Below, piece after piece: positions 1 to 7,500 of a DNA stretch of 10,641 bases. The notes beneath the pieces were generated by a model, which was given only the letters and a program-made list of their open reading frames with translations, ran no database searches and had not been told where the DNA came from. Location: contig DFQD01000170.1 of assembly GCA_002377605.1 (NCBI GenBank), positions 1 to 10,641 of the forward strand. Direction: 5' to 3'. The first letter of the stretch is position 1, and each line of letters starts with the position of its first letter. Made by a program: the position numbers and the translations under genes. The DNA is from Gammaproteobacteria bacterium UBA3498 (GTDB lineage: Bacteria > Pseudomonadota > Gammaproteobacteria > Pseudomonadales > Pseudohongiellaceae).

Positions 1-375
1 TTCGAGAAGACGTTTTTTGCGGCAATGGACGATGACTTCAATACCGCCGAAGCATTTGGAGTACTATTTGAACTAGTCACCGAGATTAATAAACAAAAAG
101 GTGAAAACATGGACCTCGCCAACCAGCTTGGCAAGCTATTAGTCGGGTTGGGTGGCATTTTGGGTATTTTACAGTCGAGCCCTGCAGATTTTCTTCGCGG
201 CGATGAGTTGATTGAAATTGATGCAGCTACCATAGATCAGTTAATCGCTGAAAGAGAAAAAGCACGAGAGGAGAAAAATTGGGCTCTAGCCGATGATATC
301 AGGGATCAGCTTACTAGATTGAAAGTAGTCGTAGAAGATGGCGCTAATGGCAGTAGCTGGCGTATAGAAAGGTAG
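1..375 (+). CDS. cysS: Cysteinyl-tRNA synthetase, C-terminal part
   Basis: Only the last 124 codons are in the window; the reading frame is open from base 1 and stops with TAG at 373-375. The enzyme charges tRNA-Cys with cysteine in the cytoplasm. The visible part is the helical C-terminal region: an AMDDDFNTAEAFGVLFEL stretch starting at the eighth visible residue is the hallmark start of the DALR-type helical domain of CysRS, and the end (WALADDIRDQL, then VVVEDGANGSSWRIER) matches the conserved C-terminal 'ADxxRDxL...LEDGxxGxxW' ending of the family. The class I catalytic HIGH and KMSKS motifs must lie upstream of the window. The gene appears intact at its 3' end. No convincing intrinsic terminator follows; a TTGCTTAAGCAA palindrome at 404-415 is too short to count as one. 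It is followed by a tRNA array with its own promoter. Confidence 0.95.
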   Translation, partial: FEKTFFAAMDDDFNTAEAFGVLFELVTEINKQKGENMDLANQLGKLLVGLGGILGILQSSPADFLRGDELIEIDAATIDQLIAEREKAREEKNWALADDIRDQLTRLKVVVEDGANGSSWRIER

Positions 376-504
376 ATCTTCCTTCGACTTGGCCGAAATT
401 AAATTGCTTAAGCAAATTTTCGTTGTTTTGAGATTATGCTTTTTCATCGCCTGGCTAATCTAAAATGCACGGGAGCTTGGCAATAGTGGTGATCTAAACA
501 CTAA

Positions 505-533
505 TTGACGGGCATAAATGACGCGAGTATTAT
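505..533 (+). promoter_or_regulatory. Sigma70-type promoter of the tRNA operon
   Basis: TTGACG (505-510) and TATTAT (528-533) are separated by exactly 17 bases, close to the sigma70 consensus. The stretch just after the -10 box, GCCGCCC (534-540), is a GC-rich discriminator, which is typical of stable-RNA promoters under stringent (ppGpp/DksA) control. The expected start near base 540 would give a leader of about 25 bases before the first tRNA, to be removed by RNase P. Promoter assignment is by sequence match only. Confidence 0.8.
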
Positions 534-564
534 GCCGCCCTCTTAGGAGACATCATGAATATAT

Positions 565-641
565 CGGGGTATAGCGCAGTCTGGTAGCGCGCTTGCTTTG
601 GGAGCAAGATGTCGGGAGTTCAAATCTCTCTACCCCGACCA
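565..641 (+). tRNA. tRNA-Pro (anticodon UGG)
   Basis: A 77-base cloverleaf with encoded CCA. The acceptor stem pairs CGGGGTA (565-571) with TACCCCG (631-637), followed by discriminator A638 and CCA 639-641. The anticodon stem CTTGC (592-596)/GCAAG (604-608) closes the loop TTTGGGA, placing TGG at 599-601. The C1:G72 end pair is unusual for tRNAs in general but is a known identity feature of bacterial tRNA-Pro. The T loop reads TTCAAAT. First gene of the Pro-His-Arg array. Confidence 0.97.
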
Positions 642-672
642 ATTTTCGAATTTTAATATATAACCGTTCAAT

Positions 673-749
673 GGTGACTGTAGCTCAGTTGGTAGAGCTC
701 CGGACTGTGACTCCGGTTGTCGCGGGTTCGAACCCCGTCAGTCACCCCA
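673..749 (+). tRNA. tRNA-His (anticodon GUG)
   Basis: A 77-base cloverleaf with encoded CCA. It has the extra 5' G (G-1, base 673) facing discriminator C73 (base 746), the defining identity element of bacterial tRNA-His. The acceptor stem GTGACTG (674-680) pairs with CAGTCAC (739-745) and CCA follows at 747-749. The anticodon stem CCGGA (700-704)/TCCGG (712-716) encloses CTGTGAC, with GTG at 707-709. Only 31 bases separate it from tRNA-Pro, so the two are almost certainly co-transcribed. Confidence 0.97.
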
Positions 750-885
750 GTTTATTTTATAAAAGTTTTCACGATTTCGACGTTTTTGCTTGGCAACATC
801 CTTTCGGCATTTGGTTTGACGTAAGGAATGATTGATAAGGTAAAAATTGAATAGATAAACGTACACCAAAACGCTGCTACTCAAT

Positions 886-962
886 GCGCTCGTAGCTCAA
901 CCGGATAGAGCACCGGCCTTCTAAGCCGGGGGTTGGAGGTTCGAGTCCTCCCGGGCGCGCCA
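886..962 (+). tRNA. tRNA-Arg (anticodon UCU)
   Basis: A 77-base cloverleaf with encoded CCA. The acceptor strand GCGCTCG (886-892) pairs with CGGGCGC (952-958), including one T:G wobble; discriminator G959 and CCA 960-962 follow. The anticodon stem CCGGC (913-917)/GCCGG (925-929) closes the loop CTTCTAA with TCT at 920-922, reading the AGA and AGG arginine codons. The spacer from tRNA-His is 136 bases, much longer than the Pro-His spacer, so it could have its own promoter (see findings). The next strong transcription stop is the terminator at 1140-1181. Confidence 0.97.
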
Positions 963-1026
963 TATCATGTGGGTTAGCTCCATCAATCCAGCTTGTCTGC
1001 ATATCTTCTAACCATATTAATAATCT

Positions 1027-1181
1027 TCACAAACCAAAATCCGCCGAATCCTCTAAAAACCATATTCCCCTATAAAACAACAATTTACTAAAGAAACCTA
1101 GAGTAAAGCCGACAATAGGGATAGCAACATACTTAGAGTGGCCTAGGCTAGGATTGAATTCTTAGCGCTAGGCCGTTTTTT
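1027..1181 (+). ncRNA. Candidate structured small RNA or tRNA-operon trailer
   Basis: This gene-free stretch has more pairing than expected of a plain spacer. CCCTAT (1068-1073) pairs with ATAGGG (1115-1120) and encloses a second perfect pair, TTTACT (1084-1089) with AGTAAA (1102-1107). A strong intrinsic terminator follows at once (1140-1181). A possible promoter, TTGTCT (993-998) and TATTAA (1015-1020) with a 16-base spacer, would start a transcript near 1027. The unpaired arms are A-rich. I do not recognise a known RNA family. It could equally be only the 3' trailer of the tRNA transcript; the boundaries are inferred. Confidence 0.25.
1140..1181 (+). terminator. Intrinsic terminator, plus strand
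   Basis: GGCCTAG (1140-1146) pairs perfectly with CTAGGCC (1168-1174). The stem continues inward as GCTA (1147-1150) with TAGC (1163-1166), leaving G1167 bulged. After G1175 a run of six T (1176-1181) follows. The T run is on the plus-strand side only, so it ends transcription coming from the tRNA operon and shields the convergent methyltransferase gene, whose stop codon begins 6 bases further on. On the minus strand the hairpin has no T run after it. Confidence 0.85.
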
Positions 1182-1186
1182 CTTTA

Positions 1187-2137
1187 CTATTTAGTGCTAA
1201 GACCCAGTATTAGAGTTTTCTTATCTGCTGGTAAGGCAATAATGTCGTCCTGACCTGTCGCTCTCCAATCATCAATTGGTACTATCCGGTAAAAGCCCGT
1301 CCTTTTTGCCCTAGATCCTCTTTTTTTTGCCTTGGTTCCGTCAGTGTTTCGAGTATCAAATCGAAATAACAAGTAATCTTCCGGGAGACGGGCTAAAAGA
1401 TCTTTTTCGTCAGTAAAAGAAATAGCATTACCGTAGCTCACTTCGCAAACAATCACAGGGCGATGCCTACTTAAGGTTTCATTTAGTCCGGTAATAACCT
1501 TCTTTTCAAAACCTTCAACATCAATCTTTATAAGTCTTATGAAATAGGGTTGCTTTCTAAAATAGCTGTCTCCTCGGATTAGCTGGAGTTTCTTGGTAGC
1601 GATGTTGCCTTTATTTATGGTATTGCTATCGAATGAGCCAATGCCCTGATTGCGACCGATAGGTGCGTAAAAATCCAGCATCTCTTCCCGATCGCTAAGG
1701 GCAATTTGCTCGAGCTTGATGTTTTTGAGTTTGTTCAGGGAAATATGATACTTGAGTTTGTTGCTGACCTCTGAGAATGGCTCGAAAGCGACTACCTCGT
1801 TCGCGAGACCAGACATAAAAAGAGAGTGTTGGCCAACATTCGAGCCAATATCGATAAAAGCAGTTTTGGGATTTGCACTGTCTTCGTTCTGTAGCGCATT
1901 CCAACAATCCCTTAGGAAAAACAACAGGGGTTTTTCAAAGGCACCATAAAAAAAGATATTAGCCTCTATATTGTTATTAAGATTACCTTCATATTTGAGG
2001 CCAAAAAATTCTGTTGAAAACTGAAAATCTGGAGTTTTATCTCCCTCGCAAAGTTGACGATAGAGCAATTTACGCCAAGCTAGGCTCAATCCGGCCGTAG
2101 GCCAAAGTACTTTGGCAAACATGGATGCAATTGTCAT
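1187..2137 (-). CDS. FkbM-family SAM-dependent methyltransferase
   Basis: A 316-residue protein of the FkbM (Methyltransf_21) family, which transfers methyl groups from S-adenosylmethionine, usually to a hydroxyl of a sugar or small molecule. Motif I is FIDIGSNVGQHS (residues 94-105) and binds SAM. FEP (118-120) supplies the acidic residue E119 that should contact the SAM ribose. IKIDVEGFE (203-211) is the second family signature. The C-terminal part has a basic stretch around 266-282 (KAKKRGSRAKR). No signal peptide or membrane segment is evident, so it should be cytoplasmic. Its ATG lies 3 bases after the stop of the upstream DUF1643 gene, with a CAGGG (complement of 2147-2151) as ribosome site inside that gene, so the two are probably translationally coupled. 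FkbM enzymes usually sit in polysaccharide or natural-product clusters; no glycosyltransferase is near, so the substrate is unknown. Confidence 0.9.
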   Translation of the reverse strand: MTIASMFAKVLWPTAGLSLAWRKLLYRQLCEGDKTPDFQFSTEFFGLKYEGNLNNNIEANIFFYGAFEKPLLFFLRDCWNALQNEDSANPKTAFIDIGSNVGQHSLFMSGLANEVVAFEPFSEVSNKLKYHISLNKLKNIKLEQIALSDREEMLDFYAPIGRNQGIGSFDSNTINKGNIATKKLQLIRGDSYFRKQPYFIRLIKIDVEGFEKKVITGLNETLSRHRPVIVCEVSYGNAISFTDEKDLLARLPEDYLLFRFDTRNTDGTKAKKRGSRAKRTGFYRIVPIDDWRATGQDDIIALPADKKTLILGLSTK

Positions 2138-2140
2138 GGA

Positions 2141-2668
2141 TTATTGCCCTGCATTCTGCGGAGCCATGTAAGGTGAGGGCTTTAAATTTGCTTTCATGTA
2201 AAGGGGATGCGCAGGCTCCAGTGTTCGATTGATCTTAAGGCAATGGGGAAATTTAAGGTTTTTGATTACATCTGCGGCCCGGCTACGGCCCATATTAATA
2301 GATCCCCAGCAAACAATAGTCAGATCGCTACGTTTTTCAGCATTCCTAATCCAACTATCGTTCTGCTTCCCAATTGGTTCTAAGGCAGCTTTAAGATCTT
2401 TAGGATAGGTAGCACGAAAAGCGAACAAATTTACGATTTCCATGGATTGATATCCCCAGGATTTAGCGAAGCCAACACATCTTCTAATAGTTGGATCGTC
2501 ACGTCGGTGGTCAGCAGTAGAAGGGTTTAATCCAATGAATAAAACCCGGCCTTTTCCTTCATCCCAACTTCGTTCGAGGCTGTAACGATAGCGATTACAA
2601 GAAGAAAATCGAGCGTTTTGTGAAATATACTGCATTTTGAAATGGCTATAGCATCCACTGACCGGCAT
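2141..2668 (-). CDS. DUF1643 family protein
   Basis: A 175-residue protein matching the DUF1643 family, which has no established function that I know of. Family signatures are RYRYSLERSW (26-35), FIGLNPSTAD (44-53), DDPTIRRC (57-64), the IVNLFAFRAT segment ending at residue 87, a CWGS segment (120-123) and a terminal HPLY (154-157). The set is complete, so the gene is not truncated. GLNPS, the central CWGS strand and HPLY resemble, in order and spacing, the motifs of uracil-DNA glycosylases (see findings); this is inference. No signal peptide or membrane helix is seen. The start at 2668 is uncertain: the first 25 residues carry no family motif, no good ribosome site precedes it, and ATG at residue 12 (2635) is an alternative. 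It is the first gene of a pair with the FkbM methyltransferase, 3 bases apart. Confidence 0.85.
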   Translation of the reverse strand: MPVSGCYSHFKMQYISQNARFSSCNRYRYSLERSWDEGKGRVLFIGLNPSTADHRRDDPTIRRCVGFAKSWGYQSMEIVNLFAFRATYPKDLKAALEPIGKQNDSWIRNAEKRSDLTIVCWGSINMGRSRAADVIKNLKFPHCLKINRTLEPAHPLYMKANLKPSPYMAPQNAGQ

Positions 2669-2887
2669 TTTTTGGAAAATGGATAATAACTAAGTCGGTT
2701 AGCCGATAAAACAATCTTCTTCAAGCCTTAATTGGTTCGTTTGGATACCGAAAATGTTACGAGAATGGCTTCTCTTCTAACATTGGCTTTCTCCAAGATC
2801 CTCAATTTTTCATTCCTAACGTTTTCGATTTAGATTGCGGTGTCCAATGGGCTGGTTTAATGTTCTTGCGCTATAGTTTTATAGGCA
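2669..2887. other. Divergent intergenic region between the DUF1643 and MTIP genes
   Basis: 219 bases holding the upstream regions of both genes. Two small inverted repeats are visible: TCGG-TTAG-CCGA (about 2695-2706) and GAGAA-TGGC-TTCTC (2761-2774). The first is near the DUF1643 start and could be an operator; both are short enough to occur by chance. On the minus strand a weak TTGTTT with an AGTTAT 17 bases on could be the DUF1643 promoter. I see no RNA gene, riboswitch or terminator. Confidence 0.3.
2835..2863 (+). promoter_or_regulatory. Possible promoter of the thioinosine phosphorylase gene
   Basis: TTGCGG (2835-2840) and TAATGT (2858-2863) are 17 bases apart, a moderate sigma70 match. 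A better -10 sequence, TATAGT (2872-2877), lies closer to the gene but has no matching -35 box at the right distance. Which is used cannot be decided from sequence. Confidence 0.3.
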
Positions 2888-3652
2888 GTGAGCAACATGT
2901 TGGCGATCATCGGCGGTACCGGACTTTACCAGATAGATGGATTTAAATCCGCTGGATTTAAGAGAGTCTCTACTCCTTTCTCTGAAAAACGTGTAGTTGT
3001 GGAACTGTTCAAACATGGCGAACAAACAGTAGCGTTTTTGCCTCGACACGGGAAGAATCATCTTATCCCTCCCCACAAAATAAACTATCGAGCGAATATT
3101 TGGGCTTTGCAAATGATTGGAGCAGATGAAATCATCGCTATTAATGCAGTAGGTGGAATTCACCCAGATACCGGCCCTGGCAATTTCGCTATTCCAGATC
3201 AAATTATTGACTACACTCATAGTCGCGCTCATACCTTTTTCGAAAAAGATCTGGAATTCGTTACTCATGTAGATTTTACCCAGCCGTTTTCTAATGAGTT
3301 ACGCAAAAAGTTAGCAGATGCTTTTGATCGAGCAAATACAGTGAGATCCGCGAACAAATCTTTATTAAACGAAGGCGTGTATGGCTGTATGCAGGGCCCA
3401 CGCCTAGAAACAGCAGCCGAGATTAACCGGCTACAACAAGATGGTTGCGATGTGGTAGGTATGACCGGGATGCCCGAGGCGGCCTTGGCTCGCGAATTAA
3501 AACTGGGCTATGCCATGTTGGCTTGGTCAGTAAACTGGGCGGCAGGCCTTGGCGAAAAGAATATTTCAATGAGCGGAATAGAAACTCATCTGGAAGAGGG
3601 TAGAGGCTTCGTCCTAGAAATTTTAACAAACTTGATTATAGAAGAGCTTTAA
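2888..3652 (+). CDS. S-methyl-5'-thioinosine phosphorylase (MTIP)
   Basis: A 254-residue enzyme of the PNP/MTAP family (nucleoside phosphorylase II). MTIP cleaves S-methyl-5'-thioinosine with phosphate to hypoxanthine and 5-methylthioribose-1-phosphate, recycling the by-product of polyamine and homoserine-lactone synthesis in organisms that first deaminate methylthioadenosine. Visible: phosphate loop IIGGTGLY (7-14), LPRHGKNH (51-58), NYRAN (66-70), NAVGG (86-90), GPRLET (170-175) and GMTGMPEAALARE (191-203). At the base-binding site the sequence is SVNWAAG (214-220); Asn216 sits where MTAPs have Asp and inosine-type PNPs have Asn, favouring a 6-oxopurine substrate. It closely resembles what I recall of Pseudomonas PA3004. 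The listed start is GTG at 2888; ATG at 2897, just before LAIIGGTG, is equally plausible because neither has a strong ribosome site. Its stop overlaps that of the convergent csiV-like gene. Confidence 0.9.
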   Translation: MSNMLAIIGGTGLYQIDGFKSAGFKRVSTPFSEKRVVVELFKHGEQTVAFLPRHGKNHLIPPHKINYRANIWALQMIGADEIIAINAVGGIHPDTGPGNFAIPDQIIDYTHSRAHTFFEKDLEFVTHVDFTQPFSNELRKKLADAFDRANTVRSANKSLLNEGVYGCMQGPRLETAAEINRLQQDGCDVVGMTGMPEAALARELKLGYAMLAWSVNWAAGLGEKNISMSGIETHLEEGRGFVLEILTNLIIEEL

Positions 3653-4536
3653 AATCCTGGAGTTGGAAGCGGAGCTGGAGGTATCTCGTGCGGTTCAACT
3701 AGTATCACTAAACCCATAGCCGGATGGTCAAGGTAATGAAATTCTGTGCTACGCATTTCCCGACTCTGCTTCATATGATAGATCTGAATGGGGTAGTAGC
3801 TTAAATCACTATCCACAGTTGATGAAGATTGGAATTCTTCCGGTGCGGTTGGCAAAGACCATTGATTCTCTTGGTTTTCAACAATGCTGAATTCCGTTAA
3901 CCAGAGGTTAGTATCGATAACTACACGGTCTTCGTTTTCATTAAATCTGATAGTGAGACTACCTTGCAGTTCATGTTGGTCACCATAGGCCAAGCCGCCT
4001 TCAATATAAACGGGTATAGACTGTTCAGGTTGAACTACTGCCTGTCTCCAGAGACCGTGAAAAAGTAGGCGATGATCTGGTGATCTTTCTAAGGTTCTAT
4101 TAGTTTGTTGAAAATCGCTTTCTGAAACAGGCAGCTGAAGAAAGTCTTCTCTCAAAAAATCAAATACCTTGAAACCGGTGCCATTGGTTGCAGGACTGGG
4201 CCCAATTTCGGTAATGGATTCTGCCCGTATCTGAGCTTGGACTTCTTCAGGGGTTAATCGTTGATTTTCAAAATTTCCAGAAGAGGTGGTGTTTAATGGG
4301 TCGGTTAATAAACTGTTTGTTAGAAAAAGATCCGACAACTTATTTAGTTTTCTTAAACCGTTAGGGTAGGACAGTTCGGTTCGTTCTGCTAGCCATTGTT
4401 CTTCTAACCGATCGGCAGAATTTTCATTTGAAAAAATAGACAGCTCTATTTTGAACCATCTCTCTTGGCTAACGACCGCTGAGCTAAAGGCTAATGCGTT
4501 TGTTAAAAAGCAACACTGGAGTAAGCGAATTCCCAT
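3649..4536 (-). CDS. CsiV-family envelope protein
   Basis: A 295-residue protein of the CsiV family (described as peptidoglycan-binding; the name comes from a Vibrio parahaemolyticus protein). The N-terminus is a hydrophobic signal-peptide-like segment (about 1-24) with no lipobox, so a periplasmic location is expected. The mature part opens with RWFKIELSIF (26-35), the family's first strand. LLFHGLWRQ (157-165), a LTIRF strand (194-198) and the strongly conserved KQSREMRS followed by EFHYLDHPAMGL (265-276) are the family core. A low-complexity Ser/Thr/Asn-rich stretch (70-120) and a Pro-rich tail (285-294) are variable. It lies 8 bases after mfd; its ribosome site AGAGG (complement of 4542-4546) overlaps the mfd stop codon, so the two genes form an operon. 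The mfd-csiV-MTIP order is conserved in Pseudomonas as I recall it. Confidence 0.85.
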   Translation of the reverse strand: MGIRLLQCCFLTNALAFSSAVVSQERWFKIELSIFSNENSADRLEEQWLAERTELSYPNGLRKLNKLSDLFLTNSLLTDPLNTTSSGNFENQRLTPEEVQAQIRAESITEIGPSPATNGTGFKVFDFLREDFLQLPVSESDFQQTNRTLERSPDHRLLFHGLWRQAVVQPEQSIPVYIEGGLAYGDQHELQGSLTIRFNENEDRVVIDTNLWLTEFSIVENQENQWSLPTAPEEFQSSSTVDSDLSYYPIQIYHMKQSREMRSTEFHYLDHPAMGLVILVEPHEIPPAPLPTPGF

Positions 4537-4544
4537 ATAAGCCT

Positions 4545-7500
4545 CTACGCAGCTTCCTGCTCTACAATCTTAATCTTATCTAATAATGAGTTTATAAATT
4601 CAAGCTTTGCTTCAGCATTCTCGCTCTGATGCGAAAACTGAAGCTGATTACCACTAGTTAGTTTAAGGTGCATTGGGTCTTCCTGTATAAGCTGTATTAA
4701 TGAAAGAGGATCCACCATAGTTGTTTCATTGAATTCTATTCTGCCAGAATTCACATTAGCATCAATTTTCTTAATGCCAAATTTCTGGGCTCTCAGTTTC
4801 AATTCTGTTAGGGCGAACAGTAGTTTAAGCGGTTTTGGTAATAGACCAAATCTATCGATCATTTCGACCTGTAATTCCCGCAAATCCTCTTCGTCGATGG
4901 AAGAGGCTATGCGCTTGTACATTATTAAGCGCGTATGAACATCAGGCAAATAGTCTTCTGGAATTAGTGCTGGAATGCGTATATTAACCTCTATGGATTT
5001 GTTCAAGTCGAGTTCAAGACTTGGCGTTTTGCCTGCCTTGATCGCTTCAACTGCTTCTTCTAATAACTCTGTATATAGAGAGAACCCGATTTTTTGCATA
5101 TGCCCGCTTTGTTCGTCTCCTAATAGTTCCCCGGCTCCACGAATTTCCAGATCATGACTGGCTAGAGTAAAGCCGGCACCCAAGGTTGTTGCAGCTTGGA
5201 TCGCTTCAATTCGTTTTTGAGCGTCTCGATTAAGTCGACTTTGGCCAGGAAGCAATAAATACGCATAGGCTTGGTGATGGGAGCGGCCAACCCGGCCGCG
5301 CAATTGATGTAATTGTGCTAAGCCAAATTTATCTGCACGATGAATAAGAATTGTGTTTGCGTTGGGGATATCGATTCCCGTCTCTATAATCGTCGTGCAC
5401 ACGAGAATGTTATAGCGTTTGTGGTAAAAGTCCGCCATAACCTTTTCTAAGTCTCGTTCTGCCATTTGGCCATGCGCTATACAAATTCTCGCTTGGGGTA
5501 TTATCTCCTGTAGATGTTCGGCGGTGCGCTCTATTGATTTAACTTCGTTGTGTAAATAGAACACTTGTCCGCCACGCAACAATTCACGGGATACAGCTTC
5601 TTTTATTAAACTGTCTTGTTGCTCCCTTACAAATGTTTTTACCGACAATCGTCGCGCTGGAGGAGTAACAATCAAAGATAAATCGCGAATCCCGGAGAGC
5701 GCCATGTTTAAAGTGCGCGGAATTGGTGTGGCAGTTAGGGTGAGGATATCTGCATTGGAGCGAATACCTTTTAGTTTTTCTTTTTGACGCACGCCAAAAC
5801 GATGCTCTTCATCAATTATGAGTAATCCTAAGTTACTGTAATCAATTTCAGCATGCAGTAGTTTGTGGGTCCCAATAAGTATGTCTATTTTCCCTTCCGC
5901 TACTTTTTTTATTATCTCTTTTTGTTTGGCTTGGGATTTAAATCTGGAAACTACTTCAGTAACAATGGGCCAGTTAGCAAATCGATCGCGAAAGCTTTCA
6001 TAATGTTGTTGCGCAAGTAAGGTTGTAGGCACTAGCAATGCGACTTGTTTACTATTTTGTACTGCGATAAAGGCAGCACGCATAGCCACTTCAGTTTTTC
6101 CGAATCCAACATCACCGCAAATAAGTCGATCCATTGATTGAGCGCTGTTCATATCATGCATTACTGCTGCAATAGCATTTTCTTGATCTGGAGTTTCTTC
6201 AAAAGGGAATAATGTGGAGAATTTTTCTAATTCTTCCTGATCCAAATTGTAGTTATAGCCTTTTCGAGCCATTCTCTGGGCATATATTTCTAATAACTCA
6301 GTTGCCACATCGTGAATCTTTTCAGCAGCTTTACGTTTGGTCTTTTTCCACTGATCAGTGCCAAGGTGATTAAGCGGCGCAGTTTCCTGCTGGCCGCCAC
6401 TATACCGGCTGATTAAATGTAGTGATGAGACGGGAACATACAACTTTGACTCGTTGGCATATTCCAGCGTGAGAAATTCAGTTGTTTGTCCGTCAGTGGT
6501 AATTGTTTGTAACCCACGATAACGGCCGACACCGTGATCAATATGAACTACAGAGTCGTCAATTCGAAGCTCAGTTAAGCTTTTTACAATGAAATCGGTA
6601 TTGTTCTGTGTCTTGGATCTTCGTCGCCGCTGAGCAATGCGGTTGCCAAACAATTGAGTTTCAGTAATCAGCGCTAAGTTTTCATTCTTCAACCACATAC
6701 CGTGATCAAGGGGCGCGACTGTAATTCCCACTTCGCAATCACCAATAAAAAAATCTGACCAATGGTCAACTGGAGAAGGGTTAACATCGATATGCTTTAA
6801 TAGCTCGATCAGGGTTTCCCGCCTTCCAGCTGATTCAGCGCAAAACAGCGTTCTGTTTTTCTGGGAAGCTAAAAATCGCTCAACATTACTAAATGGCTTG
6901 GTTAGATGCGGATTGCTCCCCAATTCAGGCAGAGCTATTGCTCCAAGATCTAAAGCATTATCGTGAGTCTTAAATTCAATCTGTCGGTAATTCTTGGCTT
7001 GAGAAAGAATCTCTTCCACACAAACAAAAACTTCCTTTGGATGTAAGACAGGTCGGTAACGATCGATTAGTCGATCTTCATAACGATTTTTAATATCCCT
7101 CCAAAATTGTTCGCCTGCTGCTTTAAGATCTCCTTGCTTAACAATGATTGTGTTATTGGGCATGAAGTCGAACAGAGTGTTTAATTCATCGAAAAACAGC
7201 GCGAGGTAATACTCCAGGCCTGGAGAATTGATGCCACCACTAACATCCTGATACAGCGGACATTGGCGGACATCGATATTGAATAATTCATGAAAGCGGG
7301 CACGAAATAGTGCTATGCCATCATCATCGAGTGGAAACTCCCTCCCAGGAAGCAGTTTTATTTCCTGAACTTGTTCTTCTGAGCGTTGGCTTTCTGGATC
7401 AAAGGTTCTCAAAGTCTCAATTTCGTCATCGAATAGATCGATACGGAACGGGACTAAGGATCCCATTGGGAATATGTCGATAATCGATCCACGCACAGCG

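Noticed and set aside
404..420. TTGCTTAAGCAA palindrome with following T's as cysS terminator
   Set aside because: Only four base pairs can form once a loop is allowed and the T run is four bases; too weak to call.
593..835. 80-codon open frame on the plus strand
   Set aside because: It runs through the tRNA-Pro and tRNA-His genes and encodes no recognisable protein.
943..962. tRNA-Arg 3' end as an integrase attachment site for an island holding the DUF1643-FkbM pair
   Set aside because: I found no second copy of the tRNA 3' end and no integrase gene in the window, so there is no direct evidence of site-specific integration.
2527..2724. 65-codon minus-strand frame overlapping the 5' end of the DUF1643 gene
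   Set aside because: The DUF1643 frame has clear family motifs; the overlapping frame has none and no ribosome site.
2669..2887. SAM- or purine-type riboswitch ahead of the thioinosine phosphorylase gene
   Set aside because: No conserved aptamer core or expression-platform terminator is visible; only short inverted repeats.
4729..5157. Plus-strand open frames antisense to mfd
   Set aside because: They are shadows of the mfd coding sequence with Ser-rich, low-information translations.
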